Source: Rhypophila decipiens (Eukaryota > Ascomycota > Sordariomycetes > Sordariales > Naviculisporaceae). From it: 52,856 bases of DNA. How positions within the stretch are numbered: the first letter of the stretch is position 1; every line of letters begins with the position of its first letter. Where the stretch lies: NCBI GenBank assembly GCA_033297075.1, contig MU858280.1:1-52856 (forward strand), read 5' to 3'. Under the pieces are notes generated by a model that saw nothing but the letters and a program-made list of their open reading frames with translations, made no database searches and was not told the DNA's origin. A program made the position numbers and the translations under genes. Shown in pieces: positions 12,401 to 21,442 of this stretch.

Positions 12401-13497
12401 CATGGCGTGAGAAGAAGAGGAGTCGGGTGTTCGCCTCGGGGAGCCGTTGCAAGGCGCGAACAAATTCGTCTCGTGTGTTGAGCTCGTCGTCGTCTTGACA
12501 CTCGTCGAGCGCGTCAACCACAATGTAGACCCTGTTGAGTTTCTTGATCTCGGAAGCCAATACATCAAGGTAGTCGTCGAGGGTAGGAGGTATCCCCTTG
12601 AGCCGGTAGGACTGGTGCAACTGGTTAACCTCCTTGGATGCATCATCACGCTGTCGGACCAGTTGAGCCAGAAGGCAGGGTAGTATGTTGTTGGCATCCT
12701 GACGCCTCTGATCTCGGTGGTCAAAGTACACGTAAAGACAAGCACTGGTGCCGTTATCTCTTCGCTCTCTCTCGAGATGATCTATCACGACGGAGCTGAA
12801 GCAATGCAGAGTCAGTCAACTGTCGTCCAGAGGCTGCTATGATGAAGAGGCGGCATACCACAAAATAGTTTTGCCCGCGCCGGCTTTTGTGCCAATAATT
12901 AGTACGATGAAATGTTGGTGTCGAGTGTCTGGTGGTAGCTTGGGAATCTTACGAATACCATGACACCACAAGGTCCTGAGATCCTCCTCGTCTCGCCACC
13001 GACAGAACTCGTCCTTCTCCAATAACCGCTGTCCAGTCCCGGGCGTCTTCCTGGCTATCCTGATGGCCTGGACCTGTTTGTCTGCGAAACTCAGCGGCGT
13101 AAGGTGCGACAACCAGTTGATGATCTGTGGTACGTTTTTGGTGTCTGGCCTGGGTGTTAGCCCTGTACGTTACCCTACCCGACTTGAAGCATGTGGTTAC
13201 CATAAGGAATAAACTTACCTGCTACGTGGCTGTGAAATGCTTTTGATGGTGTCAGTTGTGGACCCGGGGGATTGGTTCGTGTGCTTTGATGTCAATGATT
13301 GCCTGGCTGGCGCTTCAAAGCCTTCAGGAAAAGTGGGCTGACCGCAACAGCAGCAAAGACGTACCGAAGTTGATACCACCCGTATTATGAACGTTTTCGG
13401 CGATAACAGATTGTTGGGCATCTCGTAACGCTGTACGGCTATTCGTGCTCGGGTATTGTCCCGCCCCCTCCGCTGCCCGGTCGTTTTGATGTGTCAT
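9465..13497 (-). CDS. NACHT-ankyrin NLR (STAND) protein with N-terminal amyloid-like motif
   Basis: Six-exon model: 13497-13365, 13321-13219, 13149-12953, 12883-12859, 12795-12154 and 12081-9465, giving about 1238 residues. Residues 1-44 are a short low-complexity leader ending in SVIAENVHNTGGINFG, which resembles segments in the two neighbouring genes. After a Ser/Pro linker comes the region typical of fungal NLRs (WLSHLTPLSFADKQ, PGTGQRLLEKDEF). The NACHT domain has Walker A GIPGAGKT at about residue 145, built across an intron, and Walker B VYIVVDALDEC. The winged-helix region contains DGMFLLARLHMDFLASK, also built across an intron. The C-terminal half is about a dozen degenerate ankyrin repeats. 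Family knowledge: such STAND NTPases oligomerise on ligand binding by the repeats and activate effectors. Intron 1 is short (43 nt) and its acceptor is ambiguous by a few codons; intron 5 uses a GC donor. Confidence 0.87.
13324..13497 (-). other. NLR first exon: candidate prion-like signalling motif
   Basis: ATG at 13497 (context ACCATGAC) opens a 44-codon exon ending just after GGINF and a donor GTACGT. The last 20 coded residues, RDAQQSVIAENVHNTGGINF, align without gaps to the C-terminal repeat of the small protein at 16071-16670, with 8 of 20 identical. In fungal NLRs of the HET-s/NWD2 and SesB-related systems, this exact position (extreme N-terminus, before a flexible linker) carries the amyloid-forming motif. 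I infer the same here. Confidence 0.6.
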
Positions 13498-14084
13498 GGT
13501 CAGGACGCCGGTGACGGAGACTGCCTTGTAGTTTTGTTTCAAAGTACGGTGGGAATTTATTGCATATCGATGGCGGGGTTTGTTACTCTCGGCCACTATT
13601 CTGTAATGTTTCCGTTGTCCAGTGCAGTTTCCCAGGTAGGTTTCTAGAGGGGTCACTGACTCACTGTCTGCTTTGAAGCTAGCCCCTCGCTGCAAAGGGG
13701 GCGAGCATGGGCTGCCTGTTCCTGCGAATTCTGAGCAAATGGAATAAATGGGAAAATGAGGAGGGAGGATTATTGCTGCTCTGTCTGAGGCCTCCTCCCG
13801 CTGGATGTTTTGTGAGTGAGGCTCTGACTTTCGTTGTGCCATCGTTCACGGAATTGAGCGGACATGCAATACTGCATGCGGACCTTGCGTTTTTGGTATA
13901 GTGTATGTAGTGTAACAGAGCCATGACGGATCTATTGTCTCTGATTGGCTTTCGGCCATTTCCGCTGGTGCCCTGCAGCCGCCGACTCCCACCCGGGGAA
14001 GGAGGTGTGGTTCGCGAGCCATGTCACAGCAAACTTGGAAGGTTTGTTGTGGAGCCGAATTTCGCAACTTTCGATATGTCCTAG
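13498..14084. promoter_or_regulatory. Intergenic region between hydrolase and NLR genes
   Basis: 587 bp separate the hydrolase stop from the NLR start; both genes are on the minus strand. No gene is visible. It must contain the hydrolase terminator and the NLR promoter. No TATA box stands out. Confidence 0.5.
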
Positions 14085-15419
14085 CTAGCTACCATTGAAA
14101 GTCAGGTCACCATGCACAATCTGGTTTCCATTGACCACGTTCGACTTGATCACGTCGCCCCAAATTTCGATTCCTCCATCTCCGTACATTCTGGATGTCA
14201 CCTTTGATGGCAGTCCAGAAGCACTTCTGTTGGATGCACCACCAGTTTCTCCATTGACAAACGCAGCCGAGTTGCTCACGGACGCGGCAAGCTCGTTGAC
14301 CAACTGTTGCAGTTCACCGACAACGGCGTCGAACCCCGGCGAGTCTTCGGTTTCAAACCGGGCCATGTCCCTGTGATGGGCGTGGATGCCGATGCCGGTG
14401 TAGCCCGGGAGGACCGCCGAGTCGGTTGATACAATAACATCCCCGAGACCCGGGTACTTGAGCTCCTCGTAGAAACACGACACATGCAGAGCCGGCCTGG
14501 TTTGCAGAATGGTGTAAAACTCGGTCTGTATCCTCGCGAGCACCTCGGAATCTTTTTCGAGCACTCGGAGAATACGCAGGTTTGACTTGGGCGTTGTTAG
14601 CGATAAAACACGGGCCAACCTGTGGGCTGCAGTCGCCAAGCTGGCCCCCGTGTGCGGAGTGCCGAGGAAGAGAATGCCCCTGGTGCACTCGTAGATTCGT
14701 CTCAGACGCTCGTCTGCGCTGGATCTCGACGTGAGGAGAGCCTGAATTTGCGTTGTGTCAGCGAGGTGTGAGTGGCCGGTTATTGACGGCAGTTGTAACT
14801 CACGTCCTTGCACACAAGCCCTCCGAGGCTGTGCGCAACAAATATGATGGGCCTATGGGCCTATGTATTGATTCTGCATGGTTAGCTGCATATGCGCCTG
14901 TCCGAGGAGGGTTCGTGAAGCTTGCCGGCCGTACACTGCACTGCTTATCTTGGCGATGCCGGGCAAGAGCGGCAAGAAGATTTTTGGAGTGATCTCCGAT
15001 TCGGTTCACCGAAACACTGGCTCGCCAAGCGATAGGGTTTGCATCGTATCCAAATGTCATGATCCGGATGTCCGGCATGCGGAGCGGCAAGAGTGTCTGT
15101 GGCCATGGCGGGCCGCCGCTTCCTTGTGACCATGTTTGCTCTCTGTGCCCTTTGATGCCGTGGACAAATATCACACTGTGGCAATGCGATGCATCAGAGG
15201 TTAACCTTGATCCCTTTTAATCGAAACTCGGCGAGACCAACTGCGGACGTACTCAGCTATTGGATCTGATGGATTGTACAAAACTTTAATGCCATATGGG
15301 TTCGAATCGGTTGTGGGTTTTGAGGTAGTTTTGTCATTAAAGGTGCTCGAGGGAGATAAGCGCCCGATAAGCTTCTCAAAGGAGGAGGTTCTTTTGGTCG
15401 GGGAAGTGGTGATAGTCAT
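14085..15419 (-). CDS. Alpha/beta-hydrolase (DUF676/SERAC1-like) effector with C-terminal amyloid-like motif
   Basis: Exons 15419-15253, 15175-14935, 14860-14804 and 14741-14085 give 373 residues. The oxyanion region DVIFVHGIKGHREQTWS and nucleophile elbow FVAHSLGGLVCKDALL are each rebuilt by splicing. Further family marks are GILFLGTPHTGA and a catalytic-His block HAHHRDMARF. This is the lipase/serine-esterase fold used as the effector in SesB-type fungal systems. The last residues, DVIKSNVVNGNQIVHGDLTF then NGS, form a Gly/Asn/Val-rich tail after a Ser-rich linker, where fungal effectors carry their amyloid motif. It lies directly upstream of the NLR on the same strand. An alternative ATG at 15518 would add 33 residues but runs through a 19-bp tandem duplication, so I prefer 15419. 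The substrate is unknown; membrane lipid is an inference. Confidence 0.85.
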
Positions 15420-15420
15420 C

Positions 15421-15458
15421 GTTTCCGGAACCTTGCAGCGTTTCCGGAACCTTGCAGC
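15421..15458. repeat. 19-bp perfect tandem duplication at the hydrolase 5' end
   Basis: The unit GTTTCCGGAACCTTGCAGC occurs twice head to tail. It abuts the preferred start codon of the hydrolase (ATG ending at 15417). Because 19 is not a multiple of three, it shifts the frame of any upstream start, which suggests it lies in the 5'-UTR. Confidence 0.9.
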
Positions 15459-15519
15459 GTTGCCAGGATTTTCAGCCGCAATTCGAGTTTGGTTTGGACG
15501 CCTTTTTTTATGCAACATG

Positions 15520-16070
15520 GAGAGAGATTTTTGGAGTTTGGATCCTTCAGAGAAGGAGATAAGGGGGAATGGGAAGGGCACCCAGTTGAAAGGGTTGTCC
15601 CGCTAATCATATAATTGCATCTCACCGACTTCTGTCTCTCCAAATGTGTCTAGTGCTGATTGGGGCAAAGTTTGCCTCGCTGCTACTGTGCTACACTAAG
15701 ACAATGCAGCGATACCCAACCTACATATCAGTGCAGGCACGAACTTGGCCACAGTGGTGGTACTTCTGGTGAATGGGTGCTGCATGTTCCCTTTAGGAAT
15801 TTTGTGGAAGGACTAATCCGAATATTGCATCCTTCCAATACTGACCCGAATTTGGATCCGTTTTCTTGCATGTATGTGTTAATTCCTTAATGGGCCCTGT
15901 GCTTGTCACTGCTCAACACTAAGAGCCTAACCTCAAGTCCCTGTGGTCTCTCTTTGCCTAGCGCCCTACATAATACTGCGCATTTCGCCACGTCGGATTT
16001 GAGCTACCCAGTCTGAACTACAGGACCACCAAGATTCTGTCTCAAATTTGGCCACGCAGTTACTACTAAG
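15520..16070. promoter_or_regulatory. Shared divergent promoter of the hydrolase and small motif-repeat gene
   Basis: About 550-650 bp between the two start codons. No coding frame is convincing. The head-to-head arrangement would allow co-regulation of the two putative signalling partners; no specific operator was recognised. Confidence 0.5.
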
Positions 16071-16670
16071 ATGTCATCAACGCCCGAGCTGGTCCATCGT
16101 ACTCGTACGCCCCCAGTGGTGTCAAGTCCCCGCAACTACAAGACCCATCCAGGCGTGGTTGCTGTCCAACAACAAAACTTGGTCATGACTAGGGTGAGAC
16201 TTCTTTTTTCGTACCGTCCGTATGTGTCCCCTCACTCCTTACTAATCATCACATGCTATGGTACAAAAGGGACATGCCACGCCTCGAACCGTGGAATCCA
16301 CCGCCTTCTTCGACGTCCACGGAAACCCGGTCCATGCTGTGGTGACGCCGGCTCCGGCAGCTCCCGCCGAGAAGCCCAAAGTGGTCCTGCAAGGCAACGT
16401 CTTCCAGTCCATGGTCCAAACAGAGCTTGAAGAGGAGGGTCGGATTCAATTCAAGGGGAATTTACCAGCAATACCAACATCGTCGGTAGGTTTGACGTCC
16501 CTAAATCGCCGTGTAACGTGCTAATTAGTACCAATTGGTAACAGCAACCACGAAGGCCGGAAAATACCGGAACCTCGCAACCAGCAGCGGGTATAACCGT
16601 GCAGGGAGACGTAGCTCAATGTGTGGTGGGCATCAAAGTCAAGTCGAAAGGGGGGATATCATTTGGATAA
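16071..16670 (+). CDS. Small protein with two copies of the amyloid-like motif
   Basis: Three exons (16071-16193, 16270-16485, 16545-16670) with GTGAGA and GTAGGT donors, phase 0 throughout, give 154 residues. No enzymatic domain or signal peptide is visible. Two related segments end exons 2 and 3: GNVFQSMVQTELEEEGRIQF (residues 83-102) and GDVAQCVVGIKVKSKGGISF (134-153, with one Gly after). They share the pattern G-(N/D)-V-x-Q-x-x-V-x3-(V/L)-x3-G-x-I-x-F, a 21-residue spacing like the pseudo-repeats of the HET-s beta-solenoid. The second copy resembles the NLR N-terminus. Two stacked copies could form a two-rung solenoid. It is divergent from the hydrolase gene and convergent with the disordered-protein gene (121 bp apart). 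Function is inferred only: an adaptor, amplifier or decoy for the NLR. Confidence 0.72.
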
Positions 16671-16791
16671 TTTCGTGTTAAGCTACCGTTGGGTGTATAT
16701 AGATTCCTGCAATGAACCATCTCATTTCCTTTTTTCTTTTTCTTTTTTGCAATACCTTACAAGGCCCAGTCTTCCTAACTTGTTCGATGGA

Positions 16792-19200
16792 TTATAAATT
16801 AGCAGGCGGTGGGTCTGGCACTACCGGCGGCTTCCACGTCGAATCGCTGATATCCAACCCCTTCTTGGCATACTTCATTGGCTTCCGCCTCAAGCCTCGT
16901 GACTCGGCGGTACCATCATCGGAGTCGAACAAGTCCTCATGCCGCGGCGGGTAGCTACTGCTACTGCTTACTCCACCGTGAGTTCCGCTTCGGGTGGTTT
17001 TGATGTTCATGTTACTGGGAGGCGTCGTTATTGTCTGTCCCTTGGGCTGATGTTGATGGTGGGGGGACGAAGACGGCAGTGATGATTTGTATGTGTAATT
17101 TACACTTGCGGAGTACGAGGCAAGATCGTCTTCGTCCTCTTGGTCCGATATGTCATCCTCGAAACGTGCTTTCTTGCTAGAGGAGGATGCTCGGGATGCA
17201 GAGCGACGGTGAGTCGGTTTCATGATCCCCGGCCTGCTCTCGGTCGTGACAGGAACTCCCTCGCCAGGGACATTTTCTCTGGTCGCGGTGGGACGTCTTT
17301 GTCGTTGTCGTCGTCCGGTCTCAAATGCGGTGCCGCTGTCGGTGGTGGCGGTGGTTCCAGTTGTGGAGGCAACCTCGTCGGCGTCCCGGATATGGTCTTT
17401 CTCTTGGCTGGCTCCCAGCCTCGCGTTCAAATGGTGCATGCCTTCGTTGAGGACTTTGAGGTACTCCAGAGCGCTGAAGTCCTTCATTCCACCTGCTGCT
17501 GCTTGTTGCTGCATATGCTCACTTCCGGTCTCGGCTTTGGACGGAGTCGAGGCGTCCCGCTCCCGCTCGAGCCTTTCGATTTTCTGTTGAAGTTGTTGGA
17601 CGTACAGGGCTGTTAGTTCGTCTGGGTGGTTGTTGAGTGGGTGCCCTGGGGTCGAAGTATATTGTGGCCTGAGGAGACTTCCCAGCTGCTGCGAGTTTAT
17701 CATCGGTGTCAAACCACTGAGCGGTGAGATTGCGACAACTGGTGGAGCAAAGCCCACTCCAAGACCCCCCGAGAGTGACTGCAGAAGACTGGACACTTGA
17801 TGCATCAGCTGGCGCGACTCCAGATCCCTCAGCGTCCGGAATGGGTCTTGGGCCAGGCCCGGCACTCGAGCTGCCGTGGTCGTGTGAAGAGCGGTGCCTT
17901 GAAAGGCCGTTACCAACTGTTGCAGGGAATCTTCGATGTTTTTGATCCGGTCCTCCACGACACCAGTGGTCTTCTCGTCCTTTGTTTCCGCCGACTTTGG
18001 ATTCTCTCCGTGTTGGGCCTCAGTTTGTGGTTCCTTTTTTTGTTCCATCTTTGCTTCCTGTTCCCGGGCTTTCTCTCCTGGCCGCATTCCGGCCTTGTTG
18101 GCCGCTTTCATGTACGCTTCAGCGCCCTCCAACTTTTCTAGGTTTTCTTTGCTCAACTGGGGACCTTCCGAGTCTGAAGCGAGCTTCTCGGTTGTACTGG
18201 GACGGTGTGGTCGTGGCCGGCGGCCGTGCGGTGGTTGCGGTCTAGGATGCGATCTTTGTTGCTCGTATTTTCTCGGTGTTGCTTCTTGTCTACCCCTTGT
18301 GCGTCTGGGAAACGGTTCCGAGGGATCGGCATAGGGTGGGGGCGGCGTTGGTCTGGGTTGAGGCTGCTGGTCTTCACGCGTGCTGGAGCGTCGGATATTC
18401 ACCCTCGGTTGACGAATCCTCGGAGGAGGTGCGCCAACATCAATGGGAGGATAGCTGGGGTAAGGAGGCGGCATTTGAAAGTGGCTTTGAGGCTGATTTG
18501 GACGTTGATGTGGATGCTGACCTAAATGTTGTTGTGGATGCTGATTTGGATGCTGATTTGGATGCATAGTTGGATGCATAGTTGGATGCATATTTCCGTA
18601 ACTACTCGGTGGCGGCGGTGGTATTCCATACCCGTGATACATGCCGGGTCCGGTGTTCATCGGGTGCTGCGGTATCGGCGGCGTAGGGCCGGCCGGCATT
18701 GATGGAGGTGGGCCCGGAGCGGCACCCGGAGGGGGAAAGGAATTGTAATTGTAATAGGGAACGACGTGTTCTCCGCGGTAGGAGCCGGCCCCGAATGGAT
18801 ACCAGGCGTCACCAGCGCTACTGTAGGCATGGTCCATGCGTGGGCCATCTTCGTAGTTTCGTGGCCAAGCCGATGCTGCACTTGAGCTAGGCAGTTGATG
18901 ATTACGGGTTGGTTCAATTTGACGTCTAGCATGTGCTCTGGGTCTGCCAGAAGGCGCGAAAGGGTTATTGTCGTGTGGAAACGGGCGAAGTCTTGCGGTT
19001 CCGGTGCTGTTTGGCTCAAGCTCACGAGGACCAAAACCAGTCGGATTGTCGGTACTCGGCCCCTCGGCAAAGGACTCAGAATCGTCCGACCAGGGGTAGT
19101 CTTCGCTCTCGCTTTCGCCATTGACGGTTCTTGCTGAGACCGGTATTCGGTAGACAGGGGGAAGATTACTTGTCTTGTCGTTGCTGGGCGGTGCAGGCAT
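16792..19200 (-). CDS. Large intrinsically disordered Pro/Gln/His/Ser-rich protein
   Basis: A single uninterrupted frame of 802 residues from ATG at 19200. I recognise no folded domain. The N-terminal half is rich in Pro, Tyr and Gly, with PPP runs and a histidine-rich repeat block of MHPT/NQHP/QQHP units (about residues 205-240). A predicted helical or coiled segment (YVQQLQQKIERLERERD) and an Ala/Leu-rich stretch (LQSLSGGLGVGFAPPVVAIS) lie in the middle. The C-terminal part is Ser/Arg-rich with an acidic patch (DISDQEDEDD) and basic ends, consistent with a nuclear or RNA-associated scaffold. It is convergent with the small motif-repeat gene. I do not recognise the family, and function cannot be assigned. 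Confidence 0.75.
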   Translation of the reverse strand: MPAPPSNDKTSNLPPVYRIPVSARTVNGESESEDYPWSDDSESFAEGPSTDNPTGFGPRELEPNSTGTARLRPFPHDNNPFAPSGRPRAHARRQIEPTRNHQLPSSSAASAWPRNYEDGPRMDHAYSSAGDAWYPFGAGSYRGEHVVPYYNYNSFPPPGAAPGPPPSMPAGPTPPIPQHPMNTGPGMYHGYGIPPPPPSSYGNMHPTMHPTMHPNQHPNQHPQQHLGQHPHQRPNQPQSHFQMPPPYPSYPPIDVGAPPPRIRQPRVNIRRSSTREDQQPQPRPTPPPPYADPSEPFPRRTRGRQEATPRKYEQQRSHPRPQPPHGRRPRPHRPSTTEKLASDSEGPQLSKENLEKLEGAEAYMKAANKAGMRPGEKAREQEAKMEQKKEPQTEAQHGENPKSAETKDEKTTGVVEDRIKNIEDSLQQLVTAFQGTALHTTTAARVPGLAQDPFRTLRDLESRQLMHQVSSLLQSLSGGLGVGFAPPVVAISPLSGLTPMINSQQLGSLLRPQYTSTPGHPLNNHPDELTALYVQQLQQKIERLERERDASTPSKAETGSEHMQQQAAAGGMKDFSALEYLKVLNEGMHHLNARLGASQEKDHIRDADEVASTTGTTATTDSGTAFETGRRQRQRRPTATRENVPGEGVPVTTESRPGIMKPTHRRSASRASSSSKKARFEDDISDQEDEDDLASYSASVNYTYKSSLPSSSPHHQHQPKGQTITTPPSNMNIKTTRSGTHGGVSSSSSYPPRHEDLFDSDDGTAESRGLRRKPMKYAKKGLDISDSTWKPPVVPDPPPANL
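18490..18600. repeat. Degenerate 12-bp coding repeat
   Basis: Repeats of the type GCTGATTTGGAT and GCATAGTTGGAT on the plus strand encode the MHPT/NQHP series of the disordered protein on the minus strand. Copies differ by one or two bases. Confidence 0.75.
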
Positions 19201-19896
19201 GGTCGGGGTGTCTGTCTCGGGCGTAAGAAAGACGTGGCAGTGTGCTCATAGTTAGGGGGCAAGTAATGGCAGAGGTCAGAAATCAATGTTTGACTTGGAC
19301 GCTTTCGAAGCAAGCAAAGAGTAGGTTAAGGATACACTTTTCGTATTCCAACCCGCCTGAGGCTCTCTGACATGCCCACAGCTCGCTTGTGGTCTGATGG
19401 ACGCTAACGGGAACAAAACTCCCCGCAGTTCATATCTGGCTGCCTCCCGGGCGATAACAAGACAAACAGGCGGGGTCGGTGGCTGAGCAATGTTGTGTCA
19501 TTCGGTACTGCATTTGCTTTATGCATAGTGAGTCCCAATATGGACAGAGCAGAACCTAGTCTCACCGCTGCTAGCTAGGGGACATCCGCATATGCGGCTC
19601 TCAGCAAGGCAACCACCACACCCGCATGGCGTATTCCTTGGCATGGGTTTGCTCGGCACATCAGATCTCTGTGCTAGATGAGAAACGAAGACATTCCTGA
19701 TTTTCCGTTTCTAAGGGTTAGGGTTATCTACATCAGACCACTAGTTCAAGCTACACAAGATGGACCAAGTGAAGCGGAAGAAGTGAAATAAACTGACCCG
19801 ATTACTCCAGTGGCCTGATTAGATTGGGTTGGCTTAACTTAACTCTGCTTCAAGAAACTCAATTTGTTCGGAACGCCGGGGCTGACTAAAGAACCA
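19201..19896. other. Gene-free flank before the repeat block
   Basis: This is the promoter side of the disordered-protein gene. A TTAGGG pair occurs at about 19713-19727. I see no gene. Confidence 0.4.
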
Positions 19897-20366
19897 GTCA
19901 GAAAGTTTTGCAATGGGTCCCACTTTTCCCGCAAATACCGGGAAATCTCACTGAACTACACATTGTAATACATAGTACCCAGCTAATGCAGCTTGTAATA
20001 AATAAGGTATACTGAAAGCGATTTGAATTACCTATAGAATAATATCTTTGTCTTTTATTATAGATGTGTTTTGGTGGCGCGGTGTATAGTTTTACTTAGG
20101 AAGAAAGTTTGGTAGATGCTTATAGTGGCTTATAGTGGACTTATAGCAGCTGAGATTTCTGAAAATGAAAATATAAATATTTAAAGACGAATATCTCAAC
20201 ACTAGATTAGAATAATTCAAAGCTGACTTCGCTCTGTGTGAAGAACTGTAAATCTCTACGTCATGTATTTTCCTCAGATTTTTAGTATATAATTTACTTG
20301 GGGTGATATGCTTGTGAGTTGATTGAGTTTTGGTGTAAAAGTGGGACCATTGCAAAACTTTCTGAC
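19897..20366. mobile_element. MITE-like element 1 with 30-bp terminal inverted repeats
   Basis: The left end (19897-19927) begins GTCAGAAAGTTTTGCAATGG. The right end (20337-20366) is its reverse complement, with a single extra G in the left copy. The 470-bp interior is AT-rich and has no transposase frame. No clear target-site duplication is visible. It is a non-autonomous element, probably aged. Confidence 0.75.
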
Positions 20367-20539
20367 CCCGATTTTACATGTTAAAACACTAGAGACTTAG
20401 GCCTGTGGTCGTGAATTATCAGCGGCCAGGATTCTTGCAATGGCTGACGACAGTGGAGATCTTATCTAACATTAGATGTCATTAATGGAATGCTAGAAAA
20501 TACACATCACAGCTACTAATAAGTGCAAAGTTTTATTTT

Positions 20540-21123
20540 GGCACCTAATATTCAGGCACCACTACTCTCATATACAGGCACCAGTTCAATACTACAAATT
20601 CAATTTCTCAAGGTATTTATTCTAACTAGTTAAGGCATTTATTCTAGCCAGTCAAAGCCTTTATTCTAGTCTAGTCAAGATATTTATTTTAGCTAGTCAA
20701 GGCCTCTATTCTAGACTTTCTAGTCTAGTCAAAGCATTTATTCCAGCTAGTCAAAGCATTTAACGTATTCTAAGTAGTTAAGGCATTTATTCTAGCCAGT
20801 CAAAGCATTTATTCCAACAAGAGCAGTACCTCTATAATACCCCCCTAGTTTATTTGTTAGCTCGTTACTTCGCCCTATATATTTTCCACTCTCTTATACC
20901 TTTAGCCCACTCACATCACGGAAACACTATGGAAACAGTAGAAAACAGATATCAACTCGAATTTAGTACAAGCGTATAAGGTTCTTGAGCTTTAATGTTC
21001 ATATTTCTCGATATTTCTATTGGATTTTCAACCCTTGTCTTATATCCACCGCCAGTACCAAGCTAACAAACAAACCAGGGGGGTATTGTATATAAGAAGA
21101 CTGGTGCCTGTATATTAGGGGCC
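20540..21123. mobile_element. Palindromic element 2 with interrupted inverted-repeat arms
   Basis: The outer arm at 20540-20562 (GGCACCTAATATTCAGGCAC) pairs with 21101-21123, and the inner arm at 20836-20862 pairs with 21061-21087. On the right the two arms are almost contiguous; on the left they are separated by a minisatellite. Most mismatches are C/T or G/A. There is no coding capacity. It is likely a second non-autonomous transposon, modified by local repeat expansion. Confidence 0.6.
20610..20822. repeat. 22-bp minisatellite, about nine copies
   Basis: The approximate consensus is AARGCATTTATTCTAGCYAG followed by TC. Most units are 22-23 bp, with two longer variants. The array lies inside the left arm of palindromic element 2. 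Confidence 0.8.
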
Positions 21124-21442
21124 TTTGTTTATTCCTTTTGGAGACATCATGTTGAATTCAAGTTCTCTGAGCAAAAGGCAAGTCCTGCCCCGGTCTGTCT
21201 CAAGAATCTCGACTTCGCTTCACCTAAGAGATGGGTGATCATGAAAAGCATTTCATGAAACTGGAAACTACCCTGATCAGTCACATTATCACATTGAAGA
21301 TCAAATCAGACCATATCCTGCGTATGGTACAAGGGCTGTAAATACTACCGGGGTGAGTAGCAATGTGATATTCAGAGTGACTAGGCTAATTAGTAGACTA
21401 CTATGAATCACTACTAACCGTCTAGTCAAGTTGAGTCCCCTC
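21124..21442. other. Gene-free stretch
   Basis: A 320-bp 3' flank of the SnoaL-like gene with AT-rich sequence. I see nothing coding. Confidence 0.4.

Noticed and set aside
13457..13901. Plus-strand open frames between the hydrolase and the NLR
   Set aside because: They are antisense to the NLR first exon or intergenic, start at non-ATG codons or lack protein-like composition.
16071..16193. Third motif copy in exon 1 of the small protein (VVAVQQQNLV)
   Set aside because: Only the VV-x-VQ start resembles the other copies; the Gly, Ile and Phe positions do not match.
19710..19728. TTAGGG-like telomeric motif (also one copy near 39570)
   Set aside because: Only one or two units; far too short to call a telomere or interstitial telomeric array.
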